Of a DNA stretch of 64,000 nucleotides, positions 53,418 to 63,596 are shown one piece after another (within the stretch, counting starts at the first letter, position 1; the number at the start of each line of letters is the position of its first letter). A model generated the notes under the pieces. The model did no database searches, was not told the origin of the DNA, and was given only the letters and a program-made list of their open reading frames with translations. The position numbers and the translations under genes are program-made. Origin of the DNA: Psychroserpens luteus. GTDB lineage: Bacteria > Bacteroidota > Bacteroidia > Flavobacteriales > Flavobacteriaceae. The stretch is taken from positions 409,601 to 473,600 of the forward strand of contig NZ_JADILU010000005.1 in the NCBI RefSeq assembly GCF_015319355.1, read 5' to 3'.

Positions 53418-56400
53418 TTAATAATCTGTTTCTAATGGGATTTTAAATACAATGGTCGTGCCACCAATACTGCCATCCTTTAATTTTATTTCTGTCATTT
53501 CCAAAGCATTTGCGCCAGAGATAGATTCTAGTCGTTCCTTGGTCACCGTTAATGCCATAGATTGGTGATCTGTTTTTGGTTTTTGTTGCTGTGAACTAAA
53601 AATTCCAACACCGTTATCTATGATAGTCACTTTTAAAAAGTCGTCGTTATTTGTAAATTCTATTATTAGCTCACCTTCTCGTGGTCCTTTTAAAATACCA
53701 TGTCTAATCGCGTTTTCCACAAAAGGTTGAATTAACATTGGCGGAATTAAAATTTCTTCGGCATCTAAATCTGTTTTTAAATCGATTTTATACTCAAACG
53801 GTTTCTCTACCATTAAGCGCTCTACCTCTATATAATGACGAATCGTTTTTATTTCTTGATCTAAACTTATCGTATCTTTTCTAGAATTCACCAACGTTTC
53901 TCGTAACAACGTCGCAAAGCTATTAACCGTTTCATTCATTTTCTCTGGCTTTGTTGGAGCCATCGCTTTTATGCCATTGAGGACATTGAAAATAAAATGC
54001 GGATTCATTTGCAAACGCAACGCCTTTTGCTCCAAGGTCAGCAAATGATTCTCTAATTCTAGTCTTTTTTTATCTTCGGAATTTCTCCGTTTCAAACGCT
54101 TAATATATTGATACACTAAAAAGGCAAGTACTAAAATCGCAACTCCAATTAGCAACCATTGAAACCATGGTTTTTTATGCAACGGACTTTCAATAAAAAA
54201 CGAAAACTTAAGCGGTTCACTCTCCTTCCAACGATGGTTTCTCGACTGCACATAAAAGTCATGAGCTCCAAAATTAAGCTCTGGTAAATCCTGAATATTA
54301 TTTTTTGACCAAGGACTCCAATCATTATCATTTAATTTATAACGGTATTCCACTCCGTTTGGGTGGTCTAAATCCACTGTTTTAAATGAAAAACTCATTT
54401 GTTTTTGATCAGGACTCAGTTTTAAAATATTTTTAGAATTCGTCCAAACCGAAAAATCAAGAGAATCTATGCTTTGGAACTCCACTTTAACGTCCTCTAA
54501 AAAGAGTTTGGGTTTTTCGGTATCTTGAATAATATCTGTTGGCTGGTATTCTGTCAATCCAAAAAGCGCTCCAAACCATAAATGACCATTATCATCTTTA
54601 TCAACTGCATTTAAACACGTTTCTATTCCTAGAAATCCGTCATTTCTTCCGAAGAAAAAAGCATCTTTTATAATATTATCTTTATCTAATTCTAGTTTAT
54701 CAACACCACGCTCTGTTCCAACCCAAAGATAATCTTGGTCATCAAAAATGAGTTGATATATGTTTTCTGAAGCCCCTTTTTTTACACCTTCTAATTTCTT
54801 AAACGAGCTGAAATTTTCGTCATTAGACCACCAAACCCCTTTTCCTGCTGTACCCAAATAAAGGGTTTCGTTTTTAAAAACTATAGAGTTGATCTGCACA
54901 TTTTGCTCTAAAATGCGACCTAAATGTGTGACTTTGTCATTAAAAACATACCCTAAATGACCATTTTTGGTCGCATACCATAAACGGTTTTCATTGTCTT
55001 TGACCATGTCCATAATATAAAGGTCTTCAATACCATCTGCTTTTGCATAGGTTTTATATACTTTTAAACTATCTATTTTAGGACTGTAATTAAATTTCAC
55101 AATTCCGCTAGAATACGTTGCTGCGTAAATAACATTATTAGAAACCTGTATTTTTCTAATCCAATCAAATGGAAACCCATTATCTGTGCTAAGAACTTTG
55201 GTAACTTTTATTTCCTTAGGAAGTTTAACCGTTGTCTTTAAAATGGTATCAATTACGATAGAGTCTCTAATGGTTTTTCCTTTAAAAAGCACACCTCTAC
55301 CATCTGATCCAGCCCAAATATTACCACTATTATCACTAGCAATAGTTTTAATTTTTACTTCGGAAAACGCTTCGGGAATATCAATATCATGAACACCATA
55401 ATTATCAATTTTGATCAAGCCAGCTTCAGAATTTGAAATCCATATGGCTTTGTTGCTATGATGAACTGCATAGACGCGATTTCCGTTGAGGCCTGTTTCA
55501 GTATTAAAATGTTTAAAACTATTCTGAAAATATTTGTACAATCCGCCTCCTGAAGTCGCAATCCAAATATTAGATTGTTTGTCTTTAAAAACTTGTTTCA
55601 CAACAGGAACAGACAAACCGTTGCTTGTATTAAGAACCAAATTTTCTGACCACGATTTTGTGTCTATTACAGAAACACCGTCATTTTGCGTTCCAATCCA
55701 AAGTTGATTATTTATAAGCGTGGCACTATTAATCCTGAGTGGTTCTCTAATTAGTATTTGGTCATCAAATTCTCGAGAATCAAATACTATGGTTCCATCA
55801 TTAAATGTTGATGCTATCATTTTATTCTCGAAACCAACAATCGTTTTGAAATCACCTTTTTCTAGTTTTTCAATATGTTTTGGAGACGATATTTGACCAT
55901 CAAATTTCCAAAGGCCATTTTGAGTTGCTACCCAAAAATTATTATCAAAATGAATCAAGTCATTAACTATAAAATCATCTATCTCTGGATCAAGATTTAT
56001 TTTATTTACTACACCTATTTTATCAACTGAGTAAACTCCTTTTGCAGTAAGCAATATCATTTGCCCTTTAAACGAATAGATCTTATTAACGTCTGGAGTT
56101 TCAATATTTAGGAACTTTTGTTTTAGCTTAATCGAGAGTCCGCGTTTGGTTCCTATATATAAGGTGTCGTTTTGAGATTGGATTGCGTTTATGTAATTTG
56201 ATGCTATTCCGTTGGTTTCATTATAGACCTTGAAAATTTTTCCATCAAAACGAGCTAATCCACCACCTTGAGTCCCCAACCATAGATACCCTTTTTCATC
56301 TTGAGTTATGGCATAAACTTGAGATTGCGGTAAGCCATCTTCTAAGGTTAATGACTGTAGCTGCTTGTTTTGAGCATTTGTTGCGTATTGGTTTCCGAAG

Positions 56401-56474
56401 AAAATTCCGAAGAAAAAAAGAAAGAGATTATATATTATTTTAGGTTTCAATATGGAATTCTTTTGCACTTGCAA
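53418..56474 (-). CDS. Two-component-propeller histidine kinase
   Basis: 1018 aa. A hydrophobic N-terminal segment (YNLFLFFFGIFFGNQYA) for export, two periplasmic seven-bladed Reg_prop propellers with repeats such as DEKGYLWLGTQGGGLARFDG and DKQSNIWIATSGGGLYKY, a Y_Y_Y beta domain (~680-755), one transmembrane helix (about residue 771, LLIGVAILVLAFLVYQYI), then a LytS-type kinase: H box LQMNPHFIFNVLNGIKAM, N box FVENAIRHG and ATP lid GVGIFSS. Probable sensor of an extracellular polysaccharide or signal. Unlike SusR-type hybrid kinases, its regulator is separate. Confidence 0.92.
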   Translation of the reverse strand: MQVQKNSILKPKIIYNLFLFFFGIFFGNQYATNAQNKQLQSLTLEDGLPQSQVYAITQDEKGYLWLGTQGGGLARFDGKIFKVYNETNGIASNYINAIQSQNDTLYIGTKRGLSIKLKQKFLNIETPDVNKIYSFKGQMILLTAKGVYSVDKIGVVNKINLDPEIDDFIVNDLIHFDNNFWVATQNGLWKFDGQISSPKHIEKLEKGDFKTIVGFENKMIASTFNDGTIVFDSREFDDQILIREPLRINSATLINNQLWIGTQNDGVSVIDTKSWSENLVLNTSNGLSVPVVKQVFKDKQSNIWIATSGGGLYKYFQNSFKHFNTETGLNGNRVYAVHHSNKAIWISNSEAGLIKIDNYGVHDIDIPEAFSEVKIKTIASDNSGNIWAGSDGRGVLFKGKTIRDSIVIDTILKTTVKLPKEIKVTKVLSTDNGFPFDWIRKIQVSNNVIYAATYSSGIVKFNYSPKIDSLKVYKTYAKADGIEDLYIMDMVKDNENRLWYATKNGHLGYVFNDKVTHLGRILEQNVQINSIVFKNETLYLGTAGKGVWWSNDENFSSFKKLEGVKKGASENIYQLIFDDQDYLWVGTERGVDKLELDKDNIIKDAFFFGRNDGFLGIETCLNAVDKDDNGHLWFGALFGLTEYQPTDIIQDTEKPKLFLEDVKVEFQSIDSLDFSVWTNSKNILKLSPDQKQMSFSFKTVDLDHPNGVEYRYKLNDNDWSPWSKNNIQDLPELNFGAHDFYVQSRNHRWKESEPLKFSFFIESPLHKKPWFQWLLIGVAILVLAFLVYQYIKRLKRRNSEDKKRLELENHLLTLEQKALRLQMNPHFIFNVLNGIKAMAPTKPEKMNETVNSFATLLRETLVNSRKDTISLDQEIKTIRHYIEVERLMVEKPFEYKIDLKTDLDAEEILIPPMLIQPFVENAIRHGILKGPREGELIIEFTNNDDFLKVTIIDNGVGIFSSQQQKPKTDHQSMALTVTKERLESISGANALEMTEIKLKDGSIGGTTIVFKIPLETDY

Positions 56475-56598
56475 CTTACAATTTTGAACGCATTTTTTAT
56501 ACTTCTAGTATTTCTATTTTCTGTTTCATTAAAAAGCGCTGCACTCATAAAGAGATACAGCGCTAAAAACAATCACTAAACATCAATTAACTAACTTT

Positions 56599-57342
56599 TT
56601 ATTTGTTTTCAAATTCGCAGGATACTGCATAATTTTCTTGTTGTAATTCTATTTTTTGCAAAGCTACCAAGGTTGTTGTTTGCATCAATTTATCGTTTTT
56701 AAACACAATGTAAGAATTGCTACTTGTAACGTCACAGCTTTCGCTATCTGGATTGCAAAGTGTAATCACATCTGTACCATATTTATTGTCTTGTTTGTTG
56801 ATAATGCTCACTAAATCGTGGTTTAAAGACTCTGATTTTACATAGATTTTATCTATTTCTTGTCCGTTTTTTACAGCTCTAATTTGGAAACGCTTATAAC
56901 CTTTGTAATCTACTCCTGCTTCTCCAAACACAAATTTAATTTCTGGATTCATTTGGCTTACCATTGTTTTTTGTGAGATGAGTCCTCCCCAAATCCAACC
57001 TACTTGTGGCCCCATTTTTATCTTGTAAAATCTACTGGTTATACCATTAATGGTTTGTGCGATTTCGCTTTTTGCCAATAATCTTACATTGGTTCCAATT
57101 TTTAGAGTTGTTAATTTTTCACATTGTACAGAAGCACAATCTCTAAGTGCAACATCATTTCCTAAAAGGTATTGTGATGCTTTTGCTGCAGAATTGGTAT
57201 AGACATCAAATTCTACTTCTTTATTTTGAGCGTAAATATCTGACGCAAAAAATAACATTGCTAAAATCATTACTGCTTGAAAGAGTTTAGATGCTCTTGT
57301 TTGTGTTTTGTTTTCGTTTTGGGTGTTCTTTAAAGTTCTCAT
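56599..57342 (-). CDS. Exported SH3-domain protein
   Basis: 247 aa. Basic N-terminus and a hydrophobic helix (LFQAVMILAMLFFASDIYAQ) typical of a signal peptide, then a bacterial SH3-like domain (about residues 58-120; LGNDVALRDCASVQCEKL, RFYKIKMGPQVGWIWGG) and a ~120-residue unrecognised C-terminal domain with cysteine pairs. SH3_3 domains often bind cell wall. Function unknown. Confidence 0.75.
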   Translation of the reverse strand: MRTLKNTQNENKTQTRASKLFQAVMILAMLFFASDIYAQNKEVEFDVYTNSAAKASQYLLGNDVALRDCASVQCEKLTTLKIGTNVRLLAKSEIAQTINGITSRFYKIKMGPQVGWIWGGLISQKTMVSQMNPEIKFVFGEAGVDYKGYKRFQIRAVKNGQEIDKIYVKSESLNHDLVSIINKQDNKYGTDVITLCNPDSESCDVTSSNSYIVFKNDKLMQTTTLVALQKIELQQENYAVSCEFENK

Positions 57343-57648
57343 AATATTTTTGTTTTTGGGTTATACTATTTGTTTGATACTCCAAAGATATATTGAGTCT
57401 TAGGTAAAATTTGGACGCTTCTAGAATTCGTAAGGAAGTGTTTAGAATTCGTTTGAAAAGGAGACATGAAGACCATGATTATAATAAAACCCACAGATAA
57501 TCGAGTTTTTAAGCTTGATCTATTTCGTTCAACTGATATTTTAATGTTTAGTCGACTGTTTTTTAAAAAAATTGTTTATTATTTTTAAAATGCCTTATTT
57601 TGGTGTTAATCATTTACTTATACTTCCTTTTAAACTAAACCTACTTTA
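57343..57648. other. Gene-free stretch before the Dlt-like operon
   Basis: About 306 nt, AT-rich, with no supported gene. A 40-codon ORF (57465-57587) has no signal peptide, domain or recognisable composition. It probably holds the promoter of the activation operon on the plus strand and of the SH3 gene on the minus strand. Confidence 0.5.
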
Positions 57649-59139
57649 ATGTTCAGTAAAAATATTATTCAAAGATTCGCTACAATGGCATCTCAGTTTT
57701 CTGATCGCAATGCGTTTTGTATCAATGAAACACATTACACTTATGGCGACTTTTGGACGTTAGTTTCTAAAATAAGAACACTCTTAAATACACTTGATTT
57801 AGTAGACCAAAAAATTGGACTTGTTGTTAATGATGATCTAGAAACGTACGCCTCTATTTTCGCTATTTGGATGCAAGGTATGGGCTATGTGCCACTACAT
57901 CCAAAATATCCTATTGAACGTAATTTAGATATTGTTAATCAAGCAGATTTGAAAAAGGTTTTAGACTCTAGTCTCAATAGTGGATATGATAGTTCTCTTG
58001 TCGTTAAAACAATTGAATGTGAAACGTTAGAATTAACTACTGAGATTTTAAAAATCTCAGATGACTCTTTAGCTTATATTTTATTTACTTCTGGTAGCAC
58101 AGGGAAACCAAAAGGTGTTCAAATATCATTTAAAAATTTAGACAGCTTTGTAAGTGCTTTTTTAGATACTGGCTTTGAATTAGACCATACTGATAAATGC
58201 TTGCAATGTTTTGATTTAACATTTGATGTTTCAGTACAATCGTTTTTAATTCCACTTATTCATGGAGCAAGTGTTTACACAATACCTCATGACCAAATAA
58301 AGTATAGCTATGTGTTTGGACTACTAGATGATCATGAATTGACATTTGGTGTCTTTGCTCCAAGTATGATTAGATTATTAAAACCTTATTTTGAAGAAAT
58401 TGATTTAAAAAAATTAAGGTATTGTATTCTTACTGCCGAAGCCTCACCTGTTGATTTGGTCAAGGAATGGGCTGAATGTATTCCTAATGCCCAAATTTTT
58501 AATTTTTATGGCCCAACTGAAGCAACTATTTATTGTGTGTATTATGAGGTTAAAGTAAATGAAACGATAAAAGACGCCAACGGGATGCTCGCCATTGGTA
58601 AGCCTTTTAAAGGGTTAGAGACTATCATACTTGATGAAAACTTACAAGTTGTTGAAAAAGGAAACAAAGGAGAACTATATGTTTCTGGTAATCAAGTTAC
58701 GAGTGGTTATTGGAAAAACCCTGAGCGTAATGAAGAAGCATTTATTATACTCGACTATAACGGTGAATCTAAGAAATTCTATAAAACAGGGGATTTGTGC
58801 TTAGAGGATAAGGATAATGATCTCCTCTATTTCGGTCGACTTGATAATCAGGTTAAAATACAAGGGTTTAGAATTGAATTGGGTGAAATTGAATTTCATG
58901 CTAGAGCATCTATTGGTGGTAAAAACGCTGTCGCTTTTATATATCAAGGTCAAACAGGAGGTAATGAAATTGCCCTATGTTTAGAAATAGATAATCTAGA
59001 TAAAGATGCCATTTTGAATTCATTAAAAGCTATATTGCCATCGTATATGGTACCTTCTAAGGTTTATAATCTTGAGAAATTTCCTTTAAATACAAGTGAT
59101 AAAGTTGATAGAAAGCAAGTGATAAATTTGTTTGTGTAA
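57649..59139 (+). CDS. AMP-binding activation enzyme (DltA/NRPS A-domain-like)
   Basis: 496 aa. The adenylation signature is complete: ILFTSGSTGKPKGVQ (about residues 144-158), FNFYGPTEATIY, YKTGDLCLED, GRLDNQVKIQGFRIELGEIE, and the catalytic lysine near the end in NTSDKVDRKQV. It activates an amino or hydroxy acid as the acyl-adenylate and loads it on the ACP two genes on. Stand-alone size and gene order resemble DltA (D-alanine ligase), but substrate-pocket residues cannot be assigned here. Confidence 0.9.
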   Translation: MFSKNIIQRFATMASQFSDRNAFCINETHYTYGDFWTLVSKIRTLLNTLDLVDQKIGLVVNDDLETYASIFAIWMQGMGYVPLHPKYPIERNLDIVNQADLKKVLDSSLNSGYDSSLVVKTIECETLELTTEILKISDDSLAYILFTSGSTGKPKGVQISFKNLDSFVSAFLDTGFELDHTDKCLQCFDLTFDVSVQSFLIPLIHGASVYTIPHDQIKYSYVFGLLDDHELTFGVFAPSMIRLLKPYFEEIDLKKLRYCILTAEASPVDLVKEWAECIPNAQIFNFYGPTEATIYCVYYEVKVNETIKDANGMLAIGKPFKGLETIILDENLQVVEKGNKGELYVSGNQVTSGYWKNPERNEEAFIILDYNGESKKFYKTGDLCLEDKDNDLLYFGRLDNQVKIQGFRIELGEIEFHARASIGGKNAVAFIYQGQTGGNEIALCLEIDNLDKDAILNSLKAILPSYMVPSKVYNLEKFPLNTSDKVDRKQVINLFV

Positions 59140-59165
59140 TGATATACGGTTTTAAAAAGTAAGAA

Positions 59166-59828
59166 ATGATGAGTGATTTTATTATAAGAGCTGCTACAGT
59201 CAATGATGCGCCTTTTTTAGCTGAAACCATTATAGAGGCTGAAAAAAGTGGTACAGATAAATTATCCTATTCTACAATATTTGGCTTATCAGAAGAAGAT
59301 GTGCGTAAATACCTTATTGAGATCCTTGAAGAAGAAATTGATGGTTGTGAATTATCGGTGTCAAGTTTTATAGTAGCAGAATCTAATGGTAGAGTTGCTG
59401 CTGCATTAAGTGCTTGGGTTGAAGGTACGGAGGATGTTCCATCAACTCTAATCAAAGGTAATTTACTTAATTACACACTGCCCAAAGAATGCATTGAAAG
59501 AGCAATGAGTCTCAATAAAATGATTAGGGAATTACATGTTGAATATTTACCAAAAACTATTCAAATAGGAGCTGGCTATGTGGCAAAAGAGTTTCGTGGC
59601 AATAGACTTCTTGGCATACTGAATAAAGAGATCATCACAAGATTATTAAATGAAAACACAGATGTAAATAGTGTTTGGGCACAAATTTTTAGCTGTAACG
59701 TTCCTTCTTTAAAAACTTATGAAAAAGCTGGATTTAAAGTTGTGGGCACTAAAGAATCAACAAAAACAGAGATAGAAAACTATTTACCTTCAAACAAAAA
59801 ATACATACTAACAAAAAACTATAAATGA
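59166..59828 (+). CDS. GNAT family acetyltransferase
   Basis: 220 aa. GNAT fold with AcCoA-binding QIGAGYVAKEFRGNRLLGIL (about residues 137-156) and IFSCNVPSLKTYEKAGFKVV (about residues 178-197). It sits between the adenylation and ACP genes, with 26 and 7 nt gaps. It may N-acylate the activated substrate or an aminosugar partner. A second methionine at 59169 is an equally possible start. Confidence 0.85.
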   Translation: MMSDFIIRAATVNDAPFLAETIIEAEKSGTDKLSYSTIFGLSEEDVRKYLIEILEEEIDGCELSVSSFIVAESNGRVAAALSAWVEGTEDVPSTLIKGNLLNYTLPKECIERAMSLNKMIRELHVEYLPKTIQIGAGYVAKEFRGNRLLGILNKEIITRLLNENTDVNSVWAQIFSCNVPSLKTYEKAGFKVVGTKESTKTEIENYLPSNKKYILTKNYK

Positions 59829-59835
59829 TAAAAAT

Positions 59836-60078
59836 ATGGACAAACCAGAATTGATTGACAGATTAACTACAATATTTCGAGCTACTTTTGATGCGGATTC
59901 ATTGGTTTTAACAGATGAATTAACTGCTAATGATGTTGATAATTGGGATTCTCTCACCCATATGATTTTAATTTCTGAAATTGAAAAAGGCTTGGATATT
60001 AAGTTTAAATTAAAAGAACTTAATAAAATGAAAAATGTTGGTGCCTTAATTGAAATTATTACTTCAAAAATCAATTAG
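59836..60078 (+). CDS. Acyl carrier protein (DltC-like)
   Basis: 80 aa. Phosphopantetheine serine in NDVDNWDSLTHM (about residue 39), standard ACP length and acidity, ending IEIITSKIN. It carries the activated acyl group between the adenylation enzyme and the MBOAT transferase. The canonical DSL is kept, unlike the ACP at 37819. Confidence 0.92.
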   Translation: MDKPELIDRLTTIFRATFDADSLVLTDELTANDVDNWDSLTHMILISEIEKGLDIKFKLKELNKMKNVGALIEIITSKIN

Positions 60079-60155
60079 TGTTCAAACCCGAATAGAGGAT
60101 ATTATTTTTAAATAGTTATTACACCTATTATATATTTCAATAAGTTTCTTAATAC

Positions 60156-61589
60156 ATGGTATTTACATCGCTTAATTTTTTACTGTTTTTTCCAGCTGTA
60201 ATTCTTCTATTTTATATCACTCCCATAAAATATAGATGGGCAACTTTATTGATAGCGAGTTATTTCTTTTATTTAAATATTGAGCCTGTATTTGGTTTAC
60301 TAACTGCTATAATAACGCTATCTACTTATTTTTTTACACGATTAATTGACAAAGTCAATGATGACAAAACGAAGAGTAAATACATGTATCTCAATATCGC
60401 TATTGTTTTGCTGCCATTGTTTTTCTTTAAGTACTTTACAGCAATAAATGATGGGATATTTAACATACTTGACCTCTATGAAATACGATGGGTATTACCA
60501 AAAATCACGTTTCTTCTTCCCGTTGGGATCTCTTTCTACACGTTTATGGCTATTGGGTATACAATAGATGTTTATAATGAAGAGGTAGAAGCTGAAAAGA
60601 ATATTGGAATTGTAGCTTTGTTTATTTCATTTTTCCCATTAATACTCTCTGGTCCAATTGAACGTGCTAAAAACATGATTCCTCAGTTTAAATCAGACTT
60701 AAAATTAAATCCCGCTAATTTTTCTATTGGCTTAAAATTGATGCTTTGGGGTTATTTTATGAAACTAGTCGTTGCAGATCGCTTGGCTATTTATGTAGAT
60801 GCAGTTTATGGCAATTTAGCGCATCATAATGGTGATACTATTTTATTTACATCCTTATTATATCCCATACAAGTTTATGCTGATTTAGGTGGTTACTCAT
60901 TAATTGCTATAGGTGTCTCTAAAATATTAGGATTAGATGTCATGCATAACTTTAACCGACCGTTTTTTGCTACATCAATGGCAGAGTTTTGGAGGCGTTG
61001 GCATATGTCGTTAATTACTTGGCTTACAGATTATGTGTACACACCTTTAGCTTTTAGTTTTAGGAGGTACGGTGTATCTGGTATTGTACTTGCATTAATG
61101 GTTACTTTCGTTCTAAGTGGTGTATGGCATGGTGCAACTCTAAACTTTGTCGTTTGGGGTGTGCTTCAAGGTGTTTTTTTAAGTATTGAAGCATTAATGA
61201 ATAAAAGAAAAACAAAAATGGAAAATAGATATAGCTTAAAATCTAATTTTCTTTATGTGGCTTTTTCAATTGGGTTAACTTATTTTCTATTTTCAATATC
61301 TCAAGTATTTGGTAGAGCTGTAACTTTTGAAGATTCTATAATCGTTTTTGAAAAAGTAATACTAGAAAGAGGTAGTCTTTTTCTAGACAAAACAACTTTA
61401 GCTTATGCTTCTATTGGGATTTTCATGTTGCTATTAAGTGATTTTAGAGATGAGTATTTCCCTAAAAAAATGCTACTATTTAATAATAAACACTTTGTGA
61501 TTAGATTAGGTTCATACCTCTGTGTGGCATTATTAATACTATGGATTGGGATTTTAAATGGTGGTCAATTTATTTATTTTAAATTTTAA
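60156..61589 (+). CDS. MBOAT family O-acyltransferase (DltB/AlgI-like)
   Basis: 477 aa, about eleven membrane helices. The MBOAT core has FWRRWHMSLITWLTDYVYTP (about residues 282-301) and the catalytic histidine in LSGVWHGATLNFVVWG (about residue 324). In Dlt systems this protein moves the acyl group from ACP across the membrane to the acceptor. It is followed by an SGNH protein. Confidence 0.92.
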   Translation: MVFTSLNFLLFFPAVILLFYITPIKYRWATLLIASYFFYLNIEPVFGLLTAIITLSTYFFTRLIDKVNDDKTKSKYMYLNIAIVLLPLFFFKYFTAINDGIFNILDLYEIRWVLPKITFLLPVGISFYTFMAIGYTIDVYNEEVEAEKNIGIVALFISFFPLILSGPIERAKNMIPQFKSDLKLNPANFSIGLKLMLWGYFMKLVVADRLAIYVDAVYGNLAHHNGDTILFTSLLYPIQVYADLGGYSLIAIGVSKILGLDVMHNFNRPFFATSMAEFWRRWHMSLITWLTDYVYTPLAFSFRRYGVSGIVLALMVTFVLSGVWHGATLNFVVWGVLQGVFLSIEALMNKRKTKMENRYSLKSNFLYVAFSIGLTYFLFSISQVFGRAVTFEDSIIVFEKVILERGSLFLDKTTLAYASIGIFMLLLSDFRDEYFPKKMLLFNNKHFVIRLGSYLCVALLILWIGILNGGQFIYFKF

Positions 61590-61594
61590 ATTTC

Positions 61595-62488
61595 ATGAAA
61601 ATATTTATCGGAAAGTTATTAGTGTTTCTAGTACTGCTTTTTGCTGCAGATTACCTCTTAGGAAGCATCATTAGCGATTTTCATTTAGAAACTAAAAACA
61701 TTAATCTGCAAAACACAAATTATGGTTTTGTTAATTATAATAATGATGATATTCTATTCTTTGGAGCTTCAGAAGTATCTCATAGTTTTATAAGCAATAA
61801 AGTTACCAAAGAAACAGGGTTATCAAGTTATAATCTAGCCTCAGATGGCTGTGGTATTTATTATCAATATCCATTACTTGAAACCGTTTTAGAAAAACAT
61901 ACACCAAAAGTCATTTTAATAAGCGCTTACCAATTAACTCAAGAAGGATCTGAGTATTTAACACGAATGTATCCTTATTATAATAACAATGAACACGTCA
62001 AAGAAGTTGTAGATGAATTACATCCTAGAGAGGCTGTAAAACTTGCATTACAAGGTTATGTTTATAATTCTCAAATCATAAGAATTTTTGATGGCAGAAG
62101 CGGTAATTCAAACGGTTACGTACCATTACCTTCAATAAGTGAACTCACTGAAATTCAAAAGTCTATAAACTTACCCGAAGGTGAAGTCTATGAAATTTCT
62201 GATGATACTAAATTTTATTTTGTGAAATTTCTAGAAAGAGCTGTTTCTAGTGGAGCAACCGTTTACGTTTATGTTCCTCCAATATTAGAGAAAGTAAATC
62301 AACCTTATTTAAATGCTGTTAAATCAATAGCAAATGATACTGGAGCAAAATTAATAGATTTTTCTACTGATTATTCATTACTCAATCGCAAAGAACTCTT
62401 TAATGATAAAATTCATTTAAATCATGAAGGTGCTGAAGTTTTAATGGATAAATTTATTGAAGTCCTTAAAAAGGATGGTGTTTACTAG
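61595..62488 (+). CDS. SGNH-hydrolase-like membrane-anchored protein (DltD/AlgJ-like)
   Basis: 297 aa. A single N-terminal hydrophobic segment (LLVFLVLLFAADYLLGS) followed by an extracytoplasmic SGNH-type domain: block I nucleophile in DDILFFGASEVSHS (about residues 51-64), block V D-x-x-H in LFNDKIHLNHEGAEVL (about residue 275). It is probably the partner of the MBOAT protein in transferring the acyl group to the final extracytoplasmic acceptor, as DltD does for teichoic acid. Confidence 0.8.
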   Translation: MKIFIGKLLVFLVLLFAADYLLGSIISDFHLETKNINLQNTNYGFVNYNNDDILFFGASEVSHSFISNKVTKETGLSSYNLASDGCGIYYQYPLLETVLEKHTPKVILISAYQLTQEGSEYLTRMYPYYNNNEHVKEVVDELHPREAVKLALQGYVYNSQIIRIFDGRSGNSNGYVPLPSISELTEIQKSINLPEGEVYEISDDTKFYFVKFLERAVSSGATVYVYVPPILEKVNQPYLNAVKSIANDTGAKLIDFSTDYSLLNRKELFNDKIHLNHEGAEVLMDKFIEVLKKDGVY

Positions 62489-62633
62489 ACTTCTCATAAC
62501 GCCTACAAGATAAGCTTCTCGCGCCAAAATATTTATAAACATAAAACTTCAAAAAGAAGAATTTAAGTGTAGTTTTTATTAAGCACCAACCAAAAACCAC
62601 AGATCATAGTATACAAAAGACTAAATCTTTTAT

Positions 62634-63596
62634 TTAGCTCTTAATCACTTTTGAAATCACAATGTTTTCATAAGCTAACTTCACAATAGCTTCACCATAA
62701 TTACGCTCTAAACGTTTTATGGTAAAATGTGCAGTTGCCATTTTTTGAAAATGATCTACAAATACATAATTTAAACTTCCGCCTCCAATGGCACCAACGA
62801 TAGGTAAAGCTTGTGCTAAAAATTTCTCACTGATTAAAAGACTTAATCTCGTCGCTATTTTAGAAACAAAATTACTCAACGCACCAGATCCTAAAGTGCT
62901 TGCGCCTTTTACTAAAGTTTCTAATCCAACTTTTAAACCAGCTGCAGACACATTGTTCAATGCCGAATTTATTGCAATACGTGTTGTATAATAACTCGTT
63001 TCTAGCCCATCATCATCTTTAGAATCGCCTCCTAAAGCAAACACTTCAAGACATGCCATTTGACCTTCAAGTGTATAAATATCTTCACCTTCGCTTCTTG
63101 CAATATCCATAATGGTACGCATTAAAAACTTAGTAGTGATTGTTAATTCTGAAGCAAAAATGGCTGTTCCAAAACCTGTGGTGGCTCCAAAAAAACCACT
63201 AAGTGCTCCACTACCAGTTACAATACTTTTGTAAGTTACTTTTGATGGCTTTTTAAAAGTTTTGTTTTTTTGTATAGTGAATAAGTTGGCTTTAATAATT
63301 TTCAACAACGCTTTTTGCGTCAAGCTTTGTATTTTATCCACTATTTTTTCTGGAATAAAAGTCATCCCAGTTTCTACAGTATCACCAATTTTATTGACGT
63401 TACGCATAGCCCAACTAATATTTAGCATGTTAGATTTTGCTTGCTTTAAAGCCTCTAAATCTTCTGGTGTTATGGGATTTGTGGTTAATTTCAATTGTAT
63501 GAGTTGTGTTTTAATATTGAAAACGTCTTGTTTCAATAGTATTTGTCGTTCAACATCTAGATTTGTTACAAAAACGCGAGCGTAAGAACTAATCAA
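62634..63596 (-). CDS. EcsC family protein
   Basis: 320 aa. The glycine-rich EcsC-like core is visible (GSGALSGFFGATTGFGTAIF, about residues 128-147, then TTKFLMRTIMDIARSEGEDI and EGQMACLEVFALGG), with a C-terminal part carrying GAIGGGSLNYVFVDHFQKMA. The name comes from a Bacillus ABC-associated protein; its biochemical role is unknown. No cleavable signal. Confidence 0.83.
   Translation of the reverse strand: MISSYARVFVTNLDVERQILLKQDVFNIKTQLIQLKLTTNPITPEDLEALKQAKSNMLNISWAMRNVNKIGDTVETGMTFIPEKIVDKIQSLTQKALLKIIKANLFTIQKNKTFKKPSKVTYKSIVTGSGALSGFFGATTGFGTAIFASELTITTKFLMRTIMDIARSEGEDIYTLEGQMACLEVFALGGDSKDDDGLETSYYTTRIAINSALNNVSAAGLKVGLETLVKGASTLGSGALSNFVSKIATRLSLLISEKFLAQALPIVGAIGGGSLNYVFVDHFQKMATAHFTIKRLERNYGEAIVKLAYENIVISKVIKS

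Noticed and set aside
57465-57587. 40-codon ORF in the gap before the activation operon
   Set aside because: No signal, TM segment, domain or upstream promoter evidence; composition looks like non-coding AT-rich DNA.
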